From Mugil cephalus (Eukaryota; Chordata; Actinopteri; Mugiliformes; Mugilidae): a stretch of 64,000 nt of DNA. The notes under the pieces were generated by a model. The model was not told the DNA's origin. It did not search any database and saw only the letters and a list, made by a program, of their open reading frames with translations. Both the position numbers and the translations under genes were made by a program. How positions within the stretch are numbered: the first letter of the stretch is position 1; every line of letters starts with the position of its first letter. This document shows, one piece after another, positions 35,488 to 47,960 of the stretch. Location: assembly GCF_022458985.1 (NCBI RefSeq), contig NC_061777.1:18937668-19001667 (forward strand), written 5' to 3'.

Positions 35488-37744
35488 GGATCTTGTGAGA
35501 ATGAGGAATCCAATGAGAATTTGAAAAGAGATTTCTATCTATCATATTCACTGACCTTTAACAAGAGCAGAACTTATATAAAAGTCAGGTTCTGTGAAAT
35601 TATTTAATTATTTAACACAAACTTAATGTTTACATGCAGTTTGTTTTACAGGAAAATAAAGTTACACTTCCTGGTAACAGTCTGGGTTTTAACGATTATT
35701 CACTGAATAACATTTATTATTATTTGTTGTTGAACTTAACATTTAATGGATTTGTTTTTAATGCTTATAGTCAATAACAAAGATAGAACTATTTTTTCTT
35801 TTCTTTTTTTTTACACTTTCTGCATTCATACTTCACCTGTAAATTGAGTTTAACTATTGAATGAATGAGGCTGTCTTCAGGCTTGACTGTTTAAGCTCAA
35901 AAACTATTTGTTTTAAAGAAATAAACCAAACCTTTTTCCTTAAGTCTCTCACACTTCCCACATGCCCGTATACAGATCTGAAAAGAGAATCTTCAATTGT
36001 TCCTGCGCTGTCCTCATTTTATCAGCCTAAGTGATGAAGATTTAGTGGGAGCTTTATATCTTTACTTAGACACATAAACAATCAAAGAAAACTTTGGTAT
36101 ATGTTTGTGTGCTTTGGTTTGTTACAAGAGATGCTAGAAAATCATGTGAGCCCACTCTTCGGTTCGCATCAAGTGAAAACTTTCCCACATGAAAGCTCTG
36201 ACTCGTTTCAAGAGCCGCGAATCTTGAACCTGTAATTGTACAAATCGACCAACAGGTGGCAGGAGTTCATGTCTGTGAACCGCAAGTCATATTCAGGTGT
36301 TTAAAACTTCTTCCATGTTTTAGCAGAGTGACTGAAGGAAAGAGGCAACATAAACAATGACTTAACATTTTATGTTCATGTGTTTTCCCTGCACCAAATT
36401 AAAGCTTTTACTTGCACACACGCTTGATTTTACTATGAACTGTTCATCCGCTGTTAATACAGTTCTGCAGAGTTGGCAAGAGAAATTTCTTGCCATTGAC
36501 AGAGCAGTGACGTATTTGTAATTGTGAAGTGCAGCGTACCTGAACCATGAGGTCACCAGGCTGGGTGGAGTTGCACCTTGGTCTTCTAGAAACAGTCTGC
36601 TGCTGCTCCCCAGTGGTCAAACAGCAGAGGACTGCTGTGCGCTGATGATCTCCCAGGGAAGAAGATGCGTGACTCCATGAATGTAAACACTGCAGAAATG
36701 AAAGGAGTCAGTTTAAAGAGTGCAGAACCATTTTATTCAATTTAACTCAACTTACGTTAAAAAACAAAACAAAAACAAACATAAAGCTGCCAAATGAACT
36801 AAAACAGACGTTTAGATGTTTAGGTGACCTGAAGACAGCCTCAACTACATACATGTTTTATGTTTTTGCTTCTGGTTAAAGATAAAGGATCACAACTAGC
36901 ATCAAATAGGTAGCGTTAGCAGCCTGCACATGAGAAGTGTAAGAAAGGTGATTTGAACCATGTCAACTTCTGATGGTTTTTCTTCTTCTTCTTCTTCTTT
37001 TTTTTTTTTTTTTTTCACTGAAACCTGAGCACCTGAGTGCTTAAAGCAGCTGAACTGGCACTGGGACCAGCCAGTGACAGGAGATGTATTTAGTCCTGGA
37101 GCAGGCACAGGAGCAGAGTGCCTTAAAGCAGGACTTTCACAATGGACGGGATAGAGAAGGATGTGAAGAGGATCTTTGTGCGTAAGGGACGATTTGCTCT
37201 GAGCAGCCATATCCGGAGGGGCTGACGGCCCAGCACATTCAGGTCTGGCCAAGCCACGCTGTCTTCGGAAGCAGCGTCTCTCGACTAACGATATCCACCA
37301 GCAGCAGGCCTCATTGCTATGCAGTATGCAGTAGGACCCTGTTTTTTCCTACAAATATTTGTTAATGGATTATGTAGTTTTAGAAGTACCGTTTAGACAG
37401 ACAGACATATGCCCACAAACTAGCTACTCATATTTGAGGTTTAACCTTCTTAACCTTTAACCGTCTTTACAGTGGGCTGTATAGTTTCTTCTACTGACCT
37501 CTGCTAAAAAAAAAAAATCCTCTCAGTCACCGAATTAGCTCTGGTTAAAACTGTAGTGGGTGGAGTGGACGTGACCCTGAACGACAGTGAATAACAATGA
37601 CAGGGTGGTGGTGTTTCAGGGCCATTTGAAAGCCATGATTTCCTGATCACCTCTTGAAATGTGCCAAAAGATAACAACATTACCATGAAAACACCGATCT
37701 CATGCAAAGGCTGTATTTTTCTCATGGTCACAACAATTAGGGTT

Positions 37745-37763
37745 GGGGGGGGGGGGGGGGGGG
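37745..37763 (+). repeat. Poly-G run (19 bases)
   Basis: Uninterrupted guanines; able in principle to form a G-quadruplex, and a place where sequence length is often unreliable. Confidence 0.85.
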
Positions 37764-38996
37764 CATTTCCAGGTTGAACTGGAGAGATTACAGAGACAAG
37801 CTGATTTCAGCGGTGACCCCTGGTAGCAGTTTACAGCCATCGTAACAGCTGAAGAGTTGTTGTGTGTTGTGGGTACTCAAACAGCCGTGTGTGTGAGGTA
37901 CACGATTAGACATGTCATGCCTCATTATTTAGGACACCTCCTTGATAAGATTTGTGCCGATTTCACTATTTTTCCAGGGTCCGCGGAAAAAACAACAGTC
38001 ATCACTATCAAAGTGCGTTCAAACTAAAGGAAAGGGATATGGGGGTTAACAGTTTATTACTACACAGGAAAGGATTTTAAAGAGTTTGACACTTTGGGCG
38101 CAGAGGGGAGGGTATAACATGAATGAGACAGAAAATGCAGAAACAAAGGTGTGTCCAGCGTAAACAGACGCTGAGACAAGTGCAGCGGTGGGAGGGGATC
38201 GTGTGGGGGAGCCGTTTTTGGCAAAGGGAGACTGCTACTTCCCAGGTTTCTGCGTCAGGTTGGACTGACTTGTTTTGGTGGATCAGGAGCTCTTCTGTCT
38301 AGACTGCCACTGGGCTCATACCACGACTTAGACACTTTATGTTATTAACAGTACAGTATAAGCCTTAATCCACTGGACAGTTTCTCATCAAGCCGTCAAT
38401 CCCTCGCTGAGCCTAAAAGCAAGGTTCCTTATAGAAATATGCCTCCCGTTCACTCATGATCAGTCTTCTGGGGTGATGTTTCAGTTTGTTTAATAAATGT
38501 ATCGTCGTAGTGCCATTTTTTAATAACCTAAATGGATACAAAACTCCACCTTGCAAATAACAAGGGGTGAAAATGAGAGTCCCACATGCAGCATTTTATT
38601 ATCTCTTGTTTTAAAGCAATAGTTTCAATAGTTTAGCCTTTCAGTTTAGCTTTCCCCCCTCGGTCTTTAAGGACCGTTGCTCACTTGTCAGACTATTAAT
38701 AAAACATTTGCTTAACAAAAATCACAGGATGTCAGCAAAAAGATAATTACAAATACTTTAGTAATCAGACATTCCACAAACTGGGAGACTGTGGCTCACA
38801 AGTGTCTGACATGCAAACCCTGCAACTGTCAAAACATTTGGATTCGAATGGTTTCAGTGCGTGGCAGTATGTGAATTCACTCACTTATTTCAACTGAAAC
38901 GTGCCCACTTCAAACCAGAAGGAATGAACAAAAGAAATAATTAAATCAGTTCAAACTTGCATGCTCATTCCTTGTGTTAAAAGATCTTCTTTTTTA

Positions 38997-39022
38997 AAAC
39001 AACAACAACAACAACAACAACA
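38997..39022 (+). repeat. (AAC)n microsatellite
   Basis: About eight AAC units in tandem. Confidence 0.9.
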
Positions 39023-41770
39023 GACTGATCAAAACAAACAGAAGAAGAACACACACATAGTAGGAAATGGAGCCCACACTTCCCACTCTGCCACCCCCAC
39101 TCCTGCCCCCCTTGACCAAGGTCTTTCCTTATTTTTTTTGTTCTCTAGTGGACTTTTTGTGCTCCAGGTTCATGGATGGAGAGGACAGAAGATGGAAACC
39201 CAAAAGCCCACCTTTGAGGAAAACAATTTGGGACTCTACTAAGCGATGGTCTCGTCTCTCAGAGAGGCTGCTGTGACTTTCGTGCTAAGCTAACGAGCTA
39301 CGAGAGAGCTTGGAGGAATGGGGAGCTGATTGAATGTGTCGTACGTGTGTGTTATTGTCCGGCAACAGGTGGACGAATGCCACAGAGAAAGTAAGAATAG
39401 CGATGACAGCCCGTGGAATGTGTCAGGCCTCTGTTTGCATGTGCATATGAGCAAACACACACACACACGCACACACTGTAGGGTGCATTTGTTGCTGCCT
39501 GGGTGGGATGGGACAGGAGGGAGATCTAAGGAAAGGAGAGCAGTTGTGTTTTGGTTCAGATGTCCCATTTGGGTGTGGCAGCTCACGCGGACTAAAGAGG
39601 CAGGCACCTGTGTGGGCCACTTTAATGTGTTTGGCTACAAGTTTGGAGATGCCGACGAGTAGGTGCTACTAGTGACATTTTATGCATTTCTTATGGCCAA
39701 CAATTAGACTAAAACCAACAATAAATGGATCCGAGAAACCAGGACTGGTCTGTGCAACCACAACCTGTTAAAGCTCCATCAGTGAGTCACACTTGTGTGC
39801 TTACTGTGATTAAGTGTGTTATGGTTTATTTGTAATTTCATGCAGCTGTAAATTCTGATAATTAAAACATTTGCTTCCTCTTAATCCCTGATAAATAAAC
39901 TGGCCTAGCTGTTATAGGGATCTGCAAGAAAATTTTGTTCTTTGTTGACCATTCTTAAAGTTTTACTTCTTCCACTTCCATCTATTGTATTTTGTTGGGG
40001 AATGAGAGCTGCAGAGAGGCCAGCAAATCTGGAAACTGGTTAGGTATAAACTTCATGCGCCACTCTCGCCAGTAAATCTGAACTCTCTTTAAGAATGCAC
40101 TGGAAGTAGTGTAAAGCTCACACCCAAAAACACCCATACATGCACACAGGCCACACATGAACACATGCAACATTTACGTGCATCCAGAGGCAGTTGTTGC
40201 TTTTTTTGTGTTTGCGTCGTCCCCCACGGTGCAGCCCTGGTGCTTTGGTCAGCTGGTATTCTGGGTGAGTTATCTCAAAGGGAACTTGCTGGCTAACAGC
40301 ATCAGACAAGCTGTCGGACCAGCTCATCTCAATAATAACAACATGTCTGGCCGGTCCAGCATGCATGATTGACTCCACCCTGCTTTCACTGGCTTACTGT
40401 TGTCGACTGTTTAATGTAAAGATGAACCAGATAAATATTGAATTCTTTTGTCATTGTGCAATCTAAATGACGCCCGAGCTATGAGTTTGATTCCTCCTTT
40501 GCCTATCAGACTCACAACCCTCAACTTTACGTATAAATTTCTGAGCATATCCTCCCAACTGACACCTAACTGAACTTTATGAGGAATAACTGTGTATCCA
40601 GATTTGGTCTGTGCGGCCCAAGACTCCTTCACATTCATCACAGTGGCCATCCTGTGGTGCACTGCGAGCGCAAATCTGCTCCATTTTGCCAGGATGGACA
40701 ATAAGTAACACATGATCTCCCAGACACAAAGGCACGATAAATCGTGCCGCTTCACGTTTTCTCCGGTTCACACGTGTTGCCGCTTTAAGACGGTGGTGCA
40801 AGACAACTTTGTGTGGCTGTGATTTCCTCACCTCAGTCCCAGTTTTGCATTATCTTTTTTTTTTTTTTGACTGTGTAAGAAAAGTCTCGGTGCTCGGTGT
40901 GTTGGGGCATCTGCAGTCTGATGCCACCCCCCTCCTCGCGCTGCCCCCCAACAACCGCTCTAACTGCAATCTCTTGTCGGCGGGGACAAATATTGACTTG
41001 TTTGGTGGCCTCGACTCTGCCAGGATTAGAGACCCACCTCCCTCCCCTGCTGCCGCCATCTCTAAACGGTCATTATGTCCAACAGAGCTCATTACTGTCA
41101 AAATCAAAGGATCCCTGAGAAGAGTCACTCATTGGTAATGACCCTGTTATTCATTGAACATGTGGGGTCTAGTTGGCATTACATAGTGCTGGTTATAAAG
41201 TCTTTTTTGTTCCTGCAAAAATCATTGTTTTCCGTTGTTTAATTACTTTTAAATAAATGGGCCTTCGTAGTCTTACAAATAACTGAAAACACGTGTCTCA
41301 GAATACCTGTTGGGCTTCCTGGTTATCAATTAATACAGTCTTTCTAATTCAAAAACCTCTGAAGGCAAGTTAGAGGACTGCATCACCAAACAGTAAAAGC
41401 ACCAGAGTCGACGGAAGTCGCAACTGAGCATCGAATACACACTTTCAGGATTGCTGGTACTTTGCATAATCCGGTTACAGTCTGGATACTGGCTGTGAAT
41501 CAATAGAGATTAGAGGTCTATTAGTCTGCGGGTGTAAACCAAATGCAAGGTTATTCATAACAAAGCTTGGGCCCTTTGGAGATACTTAACACTGAAATAA
41601 CAGGACAGTGTCATGAAACTGATGTGAAACTGAAGGTTGAATATTTACGTTTGGTACCAGGGCGTTCTCAACTTTCCCCCCTCAACACTTAATCATTTAA
41701 ACGTCTAACTTTACAAGCACTCTTACACACACAAACAGTCAAAGAAGAGATTTGTTTCATAGCACACATC

Positions 41771-41776
41771 TTTAAT
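41771..41776 (-). promoter_or_regulatory. Possible poly(A) signal of aplnra
   Basis: ATTAAA variant on the minus strand, which would give the receptor a 3' UTR of about 0.78 kb. No canonical AATAAA was noticed nearer the stop on that strand. Confidence 0.25.
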
Positions 41777-42550
41777 ACAGTAGTTAGTTACAGCGATGTC
41801 AAAAAATAAAACATATATGTCAATTTGGAACATTTATAAGGTTCCTTTGTCTCCATTAGTGCCGAGACTACACTGCAGAAACCCTCCATCCCACCCCACC
41901 CCGCTCCCGCTCAACATTTGTCAACTGCCATCTGCCTGTCTGCCCCCCCGTCTCCTCTCCACAAACTATATAATTAAGCTGCAACACCTTTTCTCCTCTT
42001 ACACCTCCCTCCCTCCTGCAGCCCAGACTTCTGCCTTCACAAACATCAGGACACTGCTCTGTTTGATTTCCCTGCTCACACATTTTTTTTTTCTAACAAG
42101 TGCTTCTAAAACAAAACAGCAACAGATCTGAACAGAAATGGTATGAAAATACTGTATAGCTTTGCGTTTCATCCAGTGTAAACAGATTTCCATGCAAATC
42201 ATTTCACAGTTCATAACTCTGCCGTGATATAAATGAGAACTTTTGCAGAGACAAAACAAAAAAATATAGATTTTTTTTTCTCTGAGAACATGAGGAACAA
42301 GCAACTAAGGAGCTCAGCCAGCTGACTCCGGCTTCCCAGGTCTACAAAACATTCAGAGCAGTCGTCTCTCGCTGTAGAATAGGAGGAACTCTTAATGGAT
42401 TTCATGACTGTAGGCAGTGGCAACTGAAAGTTCATCATCTCATCTTACCACCTTTGAAATGGACACATAAAGTCTGTATTTTTACAAGTGTTCCAGAGGT
42501 TAGAGATGGGACTGTCCTGCAGTCCTGCTTCACTTCACTCCATTTACTCT

Positions 42551-43636
42551 CTAAACTTTTGTGGCCAGAGACTGAATCTCTGACTTCTGAGTCTGGGCGC
42601 TGAGCGTAGACGACATGGAGCTCATCTGGCCATGCATAGCTTTCTTCAGGTTGAGAAGGCACAGGCACTGGGAACGAAAGCGCAGGTCAAAGAAAGCGTA
42701 CAGGAACGGGTTGAGGCAGCTGTTGACGTAGGCCAAGCAAGTAGCGTAGGGGTGAGCGAGCAGCAGGAAACGCAGGAAGCCACAAGAGCTGGGAGCGAGG
42801 CTCAGGTAAGAGAGGGCGTCCATGCTCTTCAGCACATGGAAGGGCGTCCAGCAGATGGCAAACACCACCACCAGTGTGGTGATGATCTTCAGCAGCCGCT
42901 TTTTCTTCTGGTCCTCCTTGCGCAGGTTGTTGAAGTGACGTGTGACAGTGCAGCCGATGAAGCAGTAGAAGATTGTCATGGCCAAGAAAGGCAGGAGGAA
43001 CCCCAAGGCAGAGGAGGACAGGCTCAGTCCTGCAATCCAGAGGTACTCATGCCTCTGGTTCATCGTCACCAGGCTGAAGTCCATGGCACAAGTGGTCCTG
43101 TTGCTGTTTTGGTCATTCACGGTGGTGCGGAACAGCAGGGTGGGCACAGCAAGTAGGCCAGACAGAAACCAGATAGCACCCAGGGAAGCCAGCATGGTTC
43201 CTCTCGAGCGCAGCCTGCTGCTGGACAGGGAGTGCACGATGGCCAGGTACCGATCAAAGCTTAGACAGGTGAGGCAGAAAACGCTGGCATACATGTTGAC
43301 CAGAACAACGTAGCTGCTGATTTTGCACAGAGCCACACCAAAGGGCCAGTGGTAGCCCAGAGCTGTGTACACGGCCCAGAGAGGTAGGGTTATAACAAAG
43401 GTGAGGTCAGCGAGAGCCAAGTTTCCTATGTAGACGTCTGCAGCCCGACGTTTAGATTTGGATCTCCACACGGTGAAGATGACCACGCCGTTACCTGACA
43501 GGCCCAGGATGAAGATGAGCATGTAGAGGACTGGGATGAGAGAGTAAGAGGGCTCCCACTCTGAGAAGTCGCATGCAGTCTCATTGTCATCATAATACTC
43601 ATAGTTGTCACTATATTCCACAGTGGTGGACTCCAT
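42551..43636 (-). CDS. aplnra: Apelin receptor (APJ), aplnra type
   Basis: Single coding exon, 361 aa, matching the apelin receptor family along its whole length. It is a class A GPCR of the plasma membrane, bound by apelin and Elabela/Toddler, coupled to Gi, and important for mesendoderm cell movement and heart development in fish (family knowledge). Seen in the sequence: acidic Tyr-rich N-tail with an NET glycosylation site at 18 and Cys22; the conserved EWEPSYSLIPVLYMLIFIL start of TM1; DRY-type motif SFDRYLA after TM3; NRTT glycosylation site and Cys in ECL2; CWTPFH in TM6; NPFLY in TM7; C-terminal CLCLLNLKKAMHG and final SLATKV. From memory it resembles zebrafish aplnra more than aplnrb, notably in the tail MSSMSSTLSAQTQKSE. 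Start chosen at the ATG preceding the conserved N-tail. No defects. Confidence 0.97.
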   Translation of the reverse strand: MESTTVEYSDNYEYYDDNETACDFSEWEPSYSLIPVLYMLIFILGLSGNGVVIFTVWRSKSKRRAADVYIGNLALADLTFVITLPLWAVYTALGYHWPFGVALCKISSYVVLVNMYASVFCLTCLSFDRYLAIVHSLSSSRLRSRGTMLASLGAIWFLSGLLAVPTLLFRTTVNDQNSNRTTCAMDFSLVTMNQRHEYLWIAGLSLSSSALGFLLPFLAMTIFYCFIGCTVTRHFNNLRKEDQKKKRLLKIITTLVVVFAICWTPFHVLKSMDALSYLSLAPSSCGFLRFLLLAHPYATCLAYVNSCLNPFLYAFFDLRFRSQCLCLLNLKKAMHGQMSSMSSTLSAQTQKSEIQSLATKV

Positions 43637-43774
43637 GATGAAGTGGAAAAGATCTTCTCAAAAGAAAAATCCTTTAAAAATTGAGTCCTGGTCAAAATCC
43701 AAGAAGCAAACGAAAGCAGAATTCTGTGCAACAGGAGCAAAAAGTTCTGCTGCTGACAAAGAGGACAGATTGTG

Positions 43775-43820
43775 TGTGAGAGTGAGTGACTGCTGACGCT
43801 GTCTGCCTTTTTAAACCCGA
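43775..43820 (-). promoter_or_regulatory. Candidate aplnra core promoter
   Basis: A TATA-like TTTAAAAAGG on the minus strand (43806-43815) lies about 170 bases upstream of the aplnra ATG, placing a start site near 43780. Single motif, not confirmed. Confidence 0.4.
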
Positions 43821-46800
43821 CCCTCCACACCCCTGGTTCCCTCCCAGGACGACCCCCCGCCCCCTCACCACCCAGTAAAACCCCCCTCTCTCTCTTACCT
43901 CTTCTGGCGCAGCCCATCCCTCCGCCTGGAGGAGCCTCTATACAGTTCCCTCTGTAGACAGGACAATCCTTCAAAAAACAAAATAACACACTTAAAGCAA
44001 ATGTAACTGAAAGGAAAATAATAATAATAATTTAATTCGGCAAATAGTAAGATTATGTGGGTTGGATATATGCGAAATAAAGATAATTAAGTTTAATTTA
44101 TATTTTTTTTGGCCCATTAAGAGCTCATGTGTAATAATAATAATGATAATAACAACAAAAATAATAATAATAATACACAGATAAATGTCATCAAACTTTA
44201 GATTTAATCAGTCATCTTTACTCATGTGAATAAATTCCATCATGTAAACAAAAAGGACCGACGCACCACCCTGCCTCACGCTTCTTCATCTTCTCCCGTG
44301 ATGACTTTATCTTTAAAATTTAAAAGAAAAAAAAGAAAAGAAAAAAAGAAAAAATGTACTCGACGGTGTCGCTTTATTTCCCTCCAATGATTTACTCAGA
44401 AAAGGAGACCTATGCGGAACAGGTCTGGACATTTCTGCGCCTCTCGTTTAACATCACAATCACTTCACTTAAAGGGCTGTTAAAAGTGCAAACCGCCGAT
44501 GAGTCCCATTTTGTAATTTCTCGTCCGCAGCTGACGCCACTTTTAATTCATTTTCATCAATGCATGTTGCAACTTTAATTCGTGAAATATCTGGAGATAC
44601 GTTGAGCGTACCCTTGAAGTGGGAGCGTAATTAGATCGACAGTGAATTGCGAGCTTGTTTGAAGATTAGATTAAATGTCAGTGGGCAGCGCAGGGGGTGA
44701 GTGTGTGAATCCAATTCTCAAGTCTGAGGATTCATTTCCATGATAAAAAAGGACATGCAAACACGTCGGGTTGAAACAAAAACAAAAGGAAACCTCGCAT
44801 TGACGCTACCTTCGTTTTTAAACCCCTTTCATTGGATCTTTTGGATCTTCACGCTCGTTTAAAGCCACTGTAGTGATTGCATCAAATCAGGAGTTAATGC
44901 AGCAAATGAGCATTTTATGTTTAATGATTTAAAAAGAATGGTTTATAGATCACCTCAACGTTTAGTTGTTTTATCTTACCACACATGGAAATTAAATAAA
45001 AGTAGCAGTTCATCATTAACATACTCCACTATAAGTTTTCTACAAGTTTAGATTTGAACTAGTCAGCCCATCTGGAAGATGACAGGATATGTTGGTGTTC
45101 AAACTGCAGTCAGACAGCCTAAAGGAATTATTTTCAGTGAAAGAAAAAAAAAGTGGATAAGTCTGAACATTATTTACAGCAGGTTTAGTTTGGATTGTCT
45201 GTCCAAAAAAGCCTCCTGGTGGTGATAACAAGGAGCTATTACAAACAGTAAATCCTCACAGGGGATTATTAGCCTGCGAATGCATCCACTTTGAGAAATG
45301 CCCTTGATGAAGGAAGGGCTTTTTGGATCACAGCTTATCAGCCCACAGCGAGTGACTGGTGATTGTACTGTACAAATCAGAGTCAGAGCCGCCTGATGGG
45401 AGTCGAACATGGCAGACATGTCATTATTTAACGAGGAGTGTGGAGACATTTCTCCTCTTTGTCAGAACAACTTGTCTGGCAGGAAAACACGGATGTCTGC
45501 TCAAACAAATGTCTTATCAGGTAAAAAAAAAAAAAAAAAAAAAAGTTTGTTTTTGTAAGGCGTAGTAATAAATCTTAAAGCATCCTCCTTAGATTTATTT
45601 AAAAAGAAAAAATCTTTAAAAAAAAACAAAAAAAAACTTGATTATTCTGCTCTTATTTGATGCTCAGTTGCAGTAAGCACACCAGGTGTGTCCCACCTCT
45701 GCTCCATTCCCCAGAGAGATGCTTGGCGCCTGCTGCTTGCAGCCCCAGTATCCCCTGAACAAATAAATTTGCAAATTTAAAAAATAAAGCCAAGCAGATA
45801 AGAAACAGATGGTCAGATTAGAACATCATCTTGGATATCTTCAGAGGACCTCCTCACTTGTTAATCAGAGCATTTATAGGTGCCAAGATAAAGTCCCGCT
45901 GTTGATCCTGAGATTGGGGGATGATCATCAGATAAGATTTGCTTTCCAAATAAAATATCTCAGCTAAACACATTGTCATTTTTGTTTTGAAGTTTTTTTG
46001 TTCTTCACATGTTCCTATTGCTACCTTGACCCCGGACATGACTGCATTGTGTCACAGTCCTTTCTGTCTTCAGGCCCGGACCACACATGTGTCCCTGCCG
46101 CAGCTGTGGCTGCTTTTGATCTCCTGCTGAAATGACCCCGCTGCTGTGATATGACCGCTCCGGTCTCACTCCGTGTTGTGTTTGTGCAGGGACAAAATGG
46201 AGCAATTCAATTGGAAGCTGATGCTATCAAAAGTTTCCCAAGGACCGAATAGAGGGAGGCGTGTGATACGTATCTTTACGGAGCTGATTGGAGTCAGGAG
46301 ACTTTTGGGGACACTTTGCAGTGGACACATGTCAGCTCCAGTCTGGGGGAGATAACTGACTGAAGGTGTAATCTGTGACCCGAGGGTTGTTTGAAGTGCA
46401 AAAAATTGTTGGCAGCACTTTGACTTTCCACTCTGAATTGATTTGTGGAGGAGACCCCAGGCCCCACTAATCATGCTGAGGGACCCAGGGTCTTGGGCTG
46501 CAGGGGGGGTCACAGTGTAGTGTCACGTCAGAGACAAGGTCGGCCATTAAGTGTACACTGTTCCCTAGTGAATGTGCTTCGCAAGACATAAGTTTAAAAT
46601 TCTGAACACAACATTGTTTCCATCTCGTAAGATCTTATACTGTGAGCTCCATTCGTGGATCTTCACATCGGCCCGCTAAGTGCCGGCTCTGCCGTGTCAG
46701 ACGATGTCACACTCCTGTGCCGTGGAGTCACTGACTAACCCTTAGATGTGCGAGGGCACTGCTCCTGCTGAGGGGTTTGCTAATTGTCAAACTGCAGGTT

Positions 46801-47680
46801 ATCGGAAGATCAACAGCTGCTGAGATTTAGTCCTAGATGGTAATTCGCTTGTGCCATCTCCTAAAAGTCAAAGAATAAAACCAAACAAACTGGACCCTGA
46901 CAGCGTGATATGGAAAAGTCTGCCTGTTACTTCCACGAGGCATTGTGCTGTATTGTAAGTACCTAATTAAACCCTTAAACTGGAGGTCGCTATCATTTCC
47001 CCACATCTGCCTACTCTTGACCTCAACACTGAACTGAATGGAGACCACCACCCAATCATCATGTGTTGCGTTGATAAGGCTGCCCTATTGTTTCATTTTT
47101 GTCGCTCTAAGCACTTCTCCCTTAATGAGCAACGCACCTGTTGAGTGTTTTATTAACATTTCATTACACTTTCCGGATCAGAATGAAAAAACGGATGCAA
47201 GGAGATTTTTTTAAAAAAATTTTTATTTTTTACATGATTTTTCTCCTTTTCGTCACCCTTTTTAAGCTGCTGCATTGATTTTTATTTTTTTTTTGCTTGA
47301 ACAGTGCAAATTTCATTGAGCTGAGCGTGAAGTCAAAGTCAAGTTTTCCTTGCGTCCTTCAAATGGGGTTGGGGAGTTTATCTGCAGCAGAAGTCTGTCT
47401 GTGCTTGGAGGACAGTTGACATCCATATCAAAACCCAAACAAGGCCCAGCCAGCGCCGAGCTGCAGCAGTGTTTTCAAGCTGATTATTGTTGTTGCCACC
47501 AGAAACTAAATCTCGGCTGTTTATTTATCCCCTATCTACCTTCCTCGTTGCATGTCTGCCAAATAATAAACAGACACAGCCATGTGTCCACCACTTCAGA
47601 GAACTACACGCTGACCTCCCGTAATATGTGCACTAACTCTAATCCTTATTCTAATGTGAAGCGTTTGTGTTAACATTTCA

Positions 47681-47960
47681 GAATCAGAATCAGCTTTATG
47701 CCAGCTTTTTTAGGCCAAGAATGTGTGCCCATAGAAGGAATTTGGAAAACAGAAAAACTGCAAACATAAATAAGACTTTCAGAATGAAATACTAATAGAA
47801 GCAGATATATAGAGTGAATTTGAACAGTGGTATGTACATGTAATAAGAATTATTTGGGAATGCTCTGTGACTGCTCAGAGTTGGTCAGAGCGACAGCCTG
47901 GGGCAAAAAACTGTTTTTGTGGCGGGTGGTTTTAGCGTACAGTGCTCTGTAAATTTAAGA
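47681..47960. repeat. Dispersed teleost repeat (CAGAATCAGCTTTAT family)
   Basis: Opens with CAGAATCAGAATCAGCTTTA, GGCCAAGAATGTGTGCCCAT and AAGGAATTTGG, and ends with CAGCCTGGGGCAAAAAACTG, TTTTTGTGGCGGGTGGTTTT and ACAGTGCTCTGTA; I recognise these from memory as the two ends of one common fish repeat. Degenerate and non-coding. Limits approximate. Confidence 0.7.

Larger units (their letters stand above)
35500..42200. other. Intergenic region between the 290-aa gene and aplnra
   Basis: No supported coding exon. It holds simple sequence: a pyrimidine tract (TTC then T, about 36975-37015), a run of 19 G (37745-37763) and (AAC)n (about 38997-39022). Open frames around 39330-39662 and 40809-41138 have no family resemblance and no homologous splice partners. 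Confidence 0.5.

Noticed and set aside
39330-39662. Plus-strand frame ending GHFNVFGYKFGDADE
   Set aside because: No family recognised, crosses a CA-rich simple sequence, and no supporting splice sites or homologous neighbours.
42632-43156. 174-codon plus-strand open frame
   Set aside because: Antisense of the apelin receptor coding exon.
43426-43989. 187-codon minus-strand open frame overlapping the aplnra start
   Set aside because: A different frame of aplnra and its 5' leader; low-complexity Gly/Arg content and no homologous domain.
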